DNA of 46,843 bases. Origin: Lachnospiraceae bacterium (GTDB taxonomy: Bacteria > Bacillota > Clostridia > Lachnospirales > Lachnospiraceae). How positions within the stretch are numbered: the stretch's first letter is position 1; each line of letters starts with the position of its first letter. Of the stretch, positions 41,695 to 46,843 are shown in pieces. The position numbers were made by a program, and so were the translations under genes. A model generated the notes under the pieces. The model was not told the origin of the DNA. It searched no databases and was given only the letters and a program-made list of their open reading frames with translations. Location: positions 1-46,843 of the forward strand of contig JAFZWW010000020.1 of assembly GCA_017617005.1 (NCBI GenBank). Reading direction: 5' to 3'.

Positions 41695-42810
41695 TCAAAA
41701 AAGTATGTCTTTAAAACAAATTAGCGGTTTATTGTTTACATAATCAAAACTGTGATGAGCTCCTCCCGCACACCACTTCTCGTATTCACATTCACGGCAA
41801 TCCTTATTTCTCTCCGACAGATGCTTTCTGAAGGTCTCGAAACGGTTATTCCATATGTCGGTGAACGATTCGCTGTTCACATTTCCGAATATTGTCTCGG
41901 GGCCGGGCATGATATCGAGACATCCCGTTACCGATCCGTCCGCCCTGATACTTGCGGTAAACACTCCGGCATTGCAGAGGAACATCCTGTTTCTTACATT
42001 TCCTTCAAGGTCCGTTCCGAGAAAATGCGAGCAACCGTATTCAACCGGGAGGCCCTGTCTTCTTTTTTCAAGGATAAAAGAAAACATTCTTCTCTGATCC
42101 TCGGGAGTAAGGAGCATATCGGGATGATCGAGTGCTCTTCCGATGGGCTCTATTCCTATGACTCTCCACGAATCCACATCGATACCTTTTACGATCTCAA
42201 AAAGTTCATCAAGCTCGACGATATTCCTGTGATTGATGACCGTAGTTATCTGGATCGCATGGAAACAGTCTTCATCGATGAGATTCTGAATGCCTCTCAT
42301 CGCAAGATCGTATCCGCCCTTCAGTCCGCGCTGTGCATCATGTGTGTCACGCAATCCGTCGATGCTGACGGATATCGTTGCCATTCCGCATTCTTTCAGC
42401 CTGCGTGCGTTCTCCTTCGTGATAAGGGTCGCGTTGGAGGTCATGCCCCATCCGAAGCCTTTTTCGTGAACCATTCCGACTATGTCAAAGAAATCCTTCC
42501 TGAGCATCGGTTCACCGCCGGTGATACAGATCTGGATCCTCTTTTTGTCGAAATCAGCCGCAACCTCATCAAGGATCTCTCCGTACTTTTCTACCGAAAG
42601 ACCCGTGGGCTGATCGAGCGCACATCCCGAACCGCAGTGAAAGCAGTGCTCATTGCAGCTGAGTGTAAGTTCGAAAAAAAGATGCCTGAGGTCAGGCTCT
42701 TTATAAAGTCTTTCCCTGACCTCAGACCTTCTGTCCAGTATGTCATTCTTAATTGCCTCAGCCTCAGGGACTTCAGCGGAAAATTTCTTAAACTCTTCGA
42801 GTGTCATCAT
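41695..42810 (-). CDS. Radical SAM/SPASM enzyme paired with YGPP-repeat lipoprotein
   Basis: A 371-residue radical SAM protein. The SAM-cluster motif C-N-E-H-C-F-H-C is at residues 52-59, G-G-E-P near 97, and the C-terminal SPASM region has C-N-A-G, G-C-L-D-I, C-R-E-C and W-C-A-G-G-A-H-H plus a last Cys, enough for auxiliary iron-sulfur clusters. This architecture is that of peptide- and protein-modifying radical SAM enzymes. The 50 N-terminal residues are too short for a typical RiPP recognition element. The start overlaps the stop of the YGPP lipoprotein gene (ATGA); GGAGA lies just before, and a second ATG one codon later is equally good. It is therefore translated with the lipoprotein, its likely substrate (inference). 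Confidence 0.92.
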   Translation of the reverse strand: MMTLEEFKKFSAEVPEAEAIKNDILDRRSEVRERLYKEPDLRHLFFELTLSCNEHCFHCGSGCALDQPTGLSVEKYGEILDEVAADFDKKRIQICITGGEPMLRKDFFDIVGMVHEKGFGWGMTSNATLITKENARRLKECGMATISVSIDGLRDTHDAQRGLKGGYDLAMRGIQNLIDEDCFHAIQITTVINHRNIVELDELFEIVKGIDVDSWRVIGIEPIGRALDHPDMLLTPEDQRRMFSFILEKRRQGLPVEYGCSHFLGTDLEGNVRNRMFLCNAGVFTASIRADGSVTGCLDIMPGPETIFGNVNSESFTDIWNNRFETFRKHLSERNKDCRECEYEKWCAGGAHHSFDYVNNKPLICFKDILF

Positions 42811-43247
42811 TTTTCTCCGGTGAAATCTTCGGGCGGTCCGTAAACATCCGCCATGGGCTGGTCCACATCATTAACCTCATCGGGTGGCGGACCGTAAACA
42901 GGTGCCACGGGCATATCGATATCATCCTCTCCGCTGTGGCTGAACCACTCGGGAGGTCCGTATACGGTCTCAATAGGTTCGTCATCGTCTCCCATATTGA
43001 AATCCTCGGGAGGTCCGTATACCTCGGGGCCGGGCTTGTTGACATCATCGTCAATTATGAGCGGCGGGCCGTAATCCGTCTGCATGGGGTCGTCCGGATC
43101 TTCACCGCCGAAATACTCGGGAGGTCCGTAAATATCGGGCGAAGGCTCACTCGGCGGGCCGTATACACTGCAGCTTGAAATCCCGACCATTGCTCCCGCT
43201 GCGAGAAGTGCTGATGCAAATGTAAGTTTACCTCTTGCTTTTTTCAT
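42807..43247 (-). CDS. Lipoprotein with seven YGPP repeats, candidate radical SAM substrate
   Basis: A 146-residue protein. Residues 1-25 are a signal peptide (M-K-K-A-R-G-K, then hydrophobic), with a lipobox I-S-S-C placing Cys at 26. The rest has seven YGPP motifs starting at 29, 40, 59, 77, 96, 118 and 136, usually as (V/I)-Y-G-P-P-E-(D/Y/W)-F, separated by Asp/Glu/Pro-rich spacers; the spacing after the second is 18-22 residues. There is no other cysteine. ATG at 43247 is chosen because GAGGGA lies just upstream. It overlaps the radical SAM gene by four bases. Reading: a surface lipoprotein whose Tyr or neighbouring residues are modified. A plain repeat surface protein is the alternative. 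Confidence 0.9.
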   Translation of the reverse strand: MKKARGKLTFASALLAAGAMVGISSCSVYGPPSEPSPDIYGPPEYFGGEDPDDPMQTDYGPPLIIDDDVNKPGPEVYGPPEDFNMGDDDEPIETVYGPPEWFSHSGEDDIDMPVAPVYGPPPDEVNDVDQPMADVYGPPEDFTGEK

Positions 43248-43293
43248 ATTTCTTCCCTCACTGAAAACTACCGGTAAGAACAATTTTCAAATA

Positions 43294-44988
43294 TCAGTTT
43301 TCGATTCCTTTATCTCTGTAATCGGGATGTGCGAGAACATCCTCGAATTCATTCTTTTTAAGCGGCTTGTTGAAGAAATATCCCTGTCCGCGGAGGCAGC
43401 CGTATTTCTTCAAAAGCTTGATGTGCTCGGGTATCTCAACTCCCTCGGCTATGGTGGACATTCCGAGTTCTTCCGCCATCGAGATTATGTGCTTCATCAT
43501 GACCATATCGCGGTCGCTGATATCGGCTTTATCAAGAAAGCTCCTGTCGATCTTGATCTCGGTAAAAGGAATATCCTTTATCATGCTCATCGATGAATAG
43601 CCCACTCCGAAATCATCAACCGACACCTCAAAGCCCGCTTCCCTGAACTGCTTGACGATGGTGTTCAGTTTGATGAGATCCGCTTCGTTGGTAGTCTCTG
43701 TTATCTCTATGACGATAAGCGAATGCGGAACTTTATATCTGTCGACTATCTCAACAACATCCTTTACAAAATATGGATTGGAAAGATGCTTTCTCGAGAA
43801 ATTCGATGATACCCTTACGGGATTCTTCCCTTCCGTGATCCATCCCGCGATATCCTTGCATACGCACTCGAGGATATAAAGATCGAGAACGCATATTCTC
43901 TTACTCTGTTCGAGGACGGGAATGAATTCATCGGGCATGAAATACCTTCCGTCGTGCTTCCATCTGCACAGTGCTTCGGCTCCGATAAGCTTGTAATTGT
44001 CAAGATTTATCTTGGGCTGGTAATATGCCTCGAATTCCCTGTTTGTTATCGCTTCTTTAAAGCACGCTTCGATCAGCCTGGTCCTCTTCATCTTTTCCAT
44101 CATCTTCTGATCGTAGTACTGTATCTGAAGCTTTTCCCTCTTGGCAATGAGCATCGAGGTCATTGCATAATCCACGCACTCGGAAGGAACCTTCTCTTCT
44201 CCGGTGCAGTTGTAAATTCCGCAATAAGCGCCGAGCTTTACGCGCTCCACACCTCCGCCTTCGACATCGAAATGTTCGCCTTTCAGTTTTTCGACGATCT
44301 CATCCGTCTTGTCCTTCTTGCACAGGATACAGAAATTATCTCCGCCCATCCTGCTAAGGTTTTCGGGCTGGGTGAGTTTGCCGGAAACAAGTCCGGTGAA
44401 TTTCTGCATTACCTTATCGGCCTCATCTCTTCCGAGAAGGGTATTGAGTCCGGAAATATTGATCAGGTTGAAAAAGATAACGGAATAATCGGAAAGCTTA
44501 CCGAGCTTATGCACCATTCCGATCATCCTGTGAAAATAGAAATCGTTGAAATATCCGTGTCCCATTTCATGGAATACGGCATAGTCTATGAACTCCTTCA
44601 TCCTGATACGGCTCTTGACGGTCGTCATGATGAGAAGGAATCCCCTTACAAGTTCTCTTTCTTCGGTGTTCCATTCGTAACCTGCCCTGGGGAAAATGGC
44701 AATCTTGATAATGGCACCGGTGGACATGACAATACGGTTTACGACGCAGTCGTCCTCGTTGAACTTGCCCGAATCAAAAAGGAAATCCTGCGAGATGGGC
44801 TCTTCTGCGATCTCACCGTTCATATCCGCATACTCGGACAAAACGACGCGTCCGATCTTAAGGAGCTCGTTCAGTTCACGTGAATATTCATCATCACGGT
44901 CACTTTTGTAGATAACGACTCCCGCCTCGTTGCAGAAAAAATCATACAGTTTTGATTTGATCAGATCTATGTTTGTAAGATTTTCCAT
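43294..44988 (-). CDS. Cytoplasmic degenerate-GGDEF/EAL phosphodiesterase
   Basis: A 564-residue protein without transmembrane helices: an N-terminal domain of unknown type (about 1-145), a GGDEF-like domain (about 150-300) whose active site is G-G-D-N-F, so the last Glu is Asn and cyclase activity is doubtful, and an EAL domain (about 310-555). The EAL motifs E-A-L, S-N-F-S, E-I-T-E-T, D-D-F-G-V-G-Y, K-I-D, E-G-V-E and Q-G-Y-F-F-N-K-P are intact, so c-di-GMP hydrolysis is expected. The start is ATG at 44988 without a Shine-Dalgarno; the promoter ends ten bases upstream, so the mRNA may be leaderless. The YGPP lipoprotein gene begins 46 bases after its stop. Confidence 0.92.
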   Translation of the reverse strand: MENLTNIDLIKSKLYDFFCNEAGVVIYKSDRDDEYSRELNELLKIGRVVLSEYADMNGEIAEEPISQDFLFDSGKFNEDDCVVNRIVMSTGAIIKIAIFPRAGYEWNTEERELVRGFLLIMTTVKSRIRMKEFIDYAVFHEMGHGYFNDFYFHRMIGMVHKLGKLSDYSVIFFNLINISGLNTLLGRDEADKVMQKFTGLVSGKLTQPENLSRMGGDNFCILCKKDKTDEIVEKLKGEHFDVEGGGVERVKLGAYCGIYNCTGEEKVPSECVDYAMTSMLIAKREKLQIQYYDQKMMEKMKRTRLIEACFKEAITNREFEAYYQPKINLDNYKLIGAEALCRWKHDGRYFMPDEFIPVLEQSKRICVLDLYILECVCKDIAGWITEGKNPVRVSSNFSRKHLSNPYFVKDVVEIVDRYKVPHSLIVIEITETTNEADLIKLNTIVKQFREAGFEVSVDDFGVGYSSMSMIKDIPFTEIKIDRSFLDKADISDRDMVMMKHIISMAEELGMSTIAEGVEIPEHIKLLKKYGCLRGQGYFFNKPLKKNEFEDVLAHPDYRDKGIEN

Positions 44989-44998
44989 ACTTATGTAA

Positions 44999-45027
44999 AT
45001 AATACCATTTTATTGCGCTTTCCGCAA
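44999..45027 (-). promoter_or_regulatory. Promoter of the GGDEF-like/EAL gene
   Basis: On the minus strand TTGCGG (45022-45027), 17 bases, then TATTAT (44999-45004), ten bases before the ATG. Transcription should begin within a few bases of the start codon. Confidence 0.65.
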
Positions 45028-45051
45028 AGATTATGTGAAGCTGATCCCATT

Positions 45052-45080
45052 AAAACAGGCCGCCCTAAGCGACCTGTTTT
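45052..45080 (-). terminator. Rho-independent terminator after the GH3 gene
   Basis: Arms AAAACAGG-C-CGC and GCG-A-CCTGTTTT around CCTAA; on the minus strand the odd pair is a U-G wobble and the stem ends in TTTT. Confidence 0.78.
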
Positions 45081-45098
45081 GGGAAAACGTTATTTGAT

Positions 45099-46841
45099 CT
45101 AAGGAAGTGTGATCTCAATCGCGGTAACCTTCCTGCCGAGGAGCTGCTTACTTCTTGCGTCCGGCTGCTGTCCTCCGACATAGACGGTTGCCTTACCGGA
45201 AGGAACAACGAACTTTCCGTCCTCATCATACAGGCCGAATGCTTCGTAAGGAAGCTTTATCGAAACCTTTTCGGACTCACCCGCTTTAAGCGCAACCTTT
45301 TTAAATGCCTTGAGCTGATACCTGGGAGCATTCTTTACTCCGCCAACACCGACATATACCTGCACGGTCTCACGTCCGTCTTCTTTTCCGGTGTTCGTAA
45401 CGGCAAATTCCAGTCCGATGCCGTCATTGTCGAGTACGGTCTTATCGGCCTTAACATCCGAGTAATCGTAGGATGTGTAGCTGAGTCCGTAACCGAAGGG
45501 ATAAAGAGCATCACCTTCCATATATCTGTAGGTTCTTCCCTTCATCGAATAATCGGTGAAATCGGGAAGCTCCGCGGATGTCTTGTAGAATGTAACGGGA
45601 AGCTTTCCTTCGAAATTCCTGTCGCCGAAAACAGTCTCTGCGATAGCTCTTCCGCCCATCGCACCGGGGTACCAGCACTGGATGACGGCATTTATCTTCG
45701 AATCGTCAACGGCAAGGGCACTTCCGACCAAAAGAAGAAGTATCACGGGCTTGCCGCTTGCCACAGCCACATCGAGAACCTCCTGCTGAAGTCCGGGGAG
45801 ATTAAGATCGACCTTATCACCGCTGGCGAATTCATTTCCCGCATCTCCCTCTTCGCCTTCGATACCGGCATCGAGTCCGAGTGCCACAAAAATGACATCG
45901 CTGTCTTCACATACAGACTTCACTTCGGAGATCCTGTCATCACCCTGGCTGAGTCCGCTGACTCTGTCCTTGACGAGGTGGCAGCTTTCCGAATATCTGA
46001 AATCCACATCTTCACCGAGATAATCCTCGAGTCCCTCGAGAACGGTAACATATCTTGATGCGGTTCCTTCATAGTTTCCGACAAGTGCACGTCTGTTATC
46101 GGCATTCGGTCCGATCACGCCGACGGTCTTAATCTTACTCTTATCCAGAGGAAGGATTCCGTCGTTTTTAAGAAGCACGAGTGTCTTCGCGGATGTCTCG
46201 AGGTTGAGCTTTCTGTGTGCCTTGTTGTCGACCTCGGCCATCGTGATTGCGTCAAAGGAAGTCTTCTCACCGTCAAACATTCCGAGCTTCATTCTCGTGG
46301 TGAAGAGATTTACGAGTGCTTCATCGAGTCTTTCTTCTTTTACCTTACCCTGTTCAACCGCATCCTTGAGATATACGAACAGATCTCCGCAGTTAAGGTC
46401 GCAGCCGTTGTTCATGGCAAGACTTACGGATTCGATCTCATCCGAGGTTACCATGTGTCCCGTATGGAAATCCTTGATTGCCCAGCAGTCGGAAACAACA
46501 TGTCCCTTAAATCCCCACTCATCACGGAGGATATCCTTAAGAAGTGTCTTTGATCCGCAGCAGGGTTCTCCGTTTGTACGGTTATACGCTCCCATGACTG
46601 TCTCGACACCGGCTTCCTGTACGCAGGCTTTGAACGCGGGAAGATAAGTCTCACGCATATCCTGTATCGATGCTACGGCATTGAAATGATGTCTCTCGGG
46701 TTCGGGTCCTGAGTGAACGGCAAAATGCTTTGCGCATGCGGCTGCCTTTAAATGATCCTCGTCATGCCCCTGAAGACCCTCGATATATCTGACACCGAGT
46801 CTCGAAGTAAGATACGGATCCTCACCATATGTCTCCTGTCC
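45099..46841 (-). CDS. Glycoside hydrolase family 3, beta-glucosidase/xylosidase-like (5' end outside window)
   Basis: The frame is open to the window edge without a start, so the N-terminus is missing; about 580 residues are present. Visible GH3 features: G-Q-E-T-Y-G-E-D-P-Y-L at the edge, C-A-K-H-F-A-V-H-S-G-P-E, the catalytic nucleophile Asp in H-V-V-S-D-C-W-A-I, then the second GH3 domain (G-V-I-G-P-N-A-D, G-D-E in the acid/base region) and a fibronectin-III-like C-terminal domain. It releases glucose or xylose units from oligosaccharides. It could work with the CE15-like esterase at the other end of the window on plant fibre (inference). Confidence 0.94.
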   Translation of the reverse strand, partial: GQETYGEDPYLTSRLGVRYIEGLQGHDEDHLKAAACAKHFAVHSGPEPERHHFNAVASIQDMRETYLPAFKACVQEAGVETVMGAYNRTNGEPCCGSKTLLKDILRDEWGFKGHVVSDCWAIKDFHTGHMVTSDEIESVSLAMNNGCDLNCGDLFVYLKDAVEQGKVKEERLDEALVNLFTTRMKLGMFDGEKTSFDAITMAEVDNKAHRKLNLETSAKTLVLLKNDGILPLDKSKIKTVGVIGPNADNRRALVGNYEGTASRYVTVLEGLEDYLGEDVDFRYSESCHLVKDRVSGLSQGDDRISEVKSVCEDSDVIFVALGLDAGIEGEEGDAGNEFASGDKVDLNLPGLQQEVLDVAVASGKPVILLLLVGSALAVDDSKINAVIQCWYPGAMGGRAIAETVFGDRNFEGKLPVTFYKTSAELPDFTDYSMKGRTYRYMEGDALYPFGYGLSYTSYDYSDVKADKTVLDNDGIGLEFAVTNTGKEDGRETVQVYVGVGGVKNAPRYQLKAFKKVALKAGESEKVSIKLPYEAFGLYDEDGKFVVPSGKATVYVGGQQPDARSKQLLGRKVTAIEITLP

Positions 46842-46843
46842 TC

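Noticed and set aside
1..46843. CRISPR arrays, rRNA genes, prophage or complete insertion sequences
   Set aside because: No evenly spaced direct repeats with unique spacers, no rRNA-like sequence, and no integrase or transposase gene was seen on either strand.

Overview
The window looks like chromosome of a Gram-positive anaerobe of the Clostridia, most probably Lachnospiraceae of a gut or rumen (inference). Supporting signs: AGGAGG-type ribosome binding sites, a T-box leader, the block apt-relA-MBL hydrolase-hemZ-hisS-aspS typical of Clostridia, ferredoxin-linked indolepyruvate oxidoreductase, several c-di-GMP enzymes, and genes for plant cell-wall sugars (a CE15 glucuronoyl-esterase-like protein, a GH3 glycosidase, and KDPG aldolase with KDG kinase). 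There are no rRNA genes, CRISPR arrays, complete insertion sequences or phage genes. Almost everything is on the minus strand; only the left-edge esterase and one diguanylate cyclase are on the plus strand.

Layout. 1-633: 3' part of a CE15-like esterase. 679-2067: stand-alone trpD behind a Trp-specific T-box leader. 2109-7924: esterase, two tandem MutS-like ATPases and an ABC exporter half. 8011-12166: iorA-iorB-paaK-ACT, an aryl-pyruvate/aryl-acetate module. 12237-14728: the second ABC exporter half (the degenerate-site type) and a phosphopantetheinyl transferase. 14772-17803: aspS and hisS. 17826-20033: polar amino-acid ABC importer. 20249-21553 (+): GGDEF cyclase. 21677-29442: BI-1/YccA protein, hemZ, zinc-ribbon protein, MBL hydrolase, relA, apt, DUF308-like protein, SEC-C protein. 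29596-31351: YdcF-like and unknown membrane proteins. 31446-31787: tRNA-Leu(AAG) with its promoter, hairpins and a partial downstream copy of its 3' end. 31809-34667: CPBP protease and two unknown membrane proteins. 34749-36755: kdgK and eda. 36843-41085: EAL phosphodiesterase coupled to a hybrid histidine kinase. 41197-44988: small membrane protein, radical SAM/SPASM enzyme, a lipoprotein with seven YGPP repeats, and a GGDEF-like/EAL protein. 45099-46841: 5'-truncated GH3 glycosidase.

The most interesting system is the pair at 41695-43247: a SPASM-type radical SAM enzyme translationally coupled to a predicted lipoprotein made almost entirely of seven acidic YGPP repeats. It looks like an extended form of a radical SAM/lipoprotein peptide-modification system. 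Its only cysteine is the lipobox cysteine, so a thioether product is unlikely.

A second theme is a family of short dispersed palindromic repeats (core GGGGACGGTTCC or its complement). Copies abut or supply stop codons (aspS, relA, MBL hydrolase), sit just upstream of starts (relA, ABC exporter), and one inverted pair of 96 bases lies in frame inside an ABC exporter gene. Two exporter halves that look like heterodimer partners are separated by the ior-paaK-ACT genes, with a repeat at one border.
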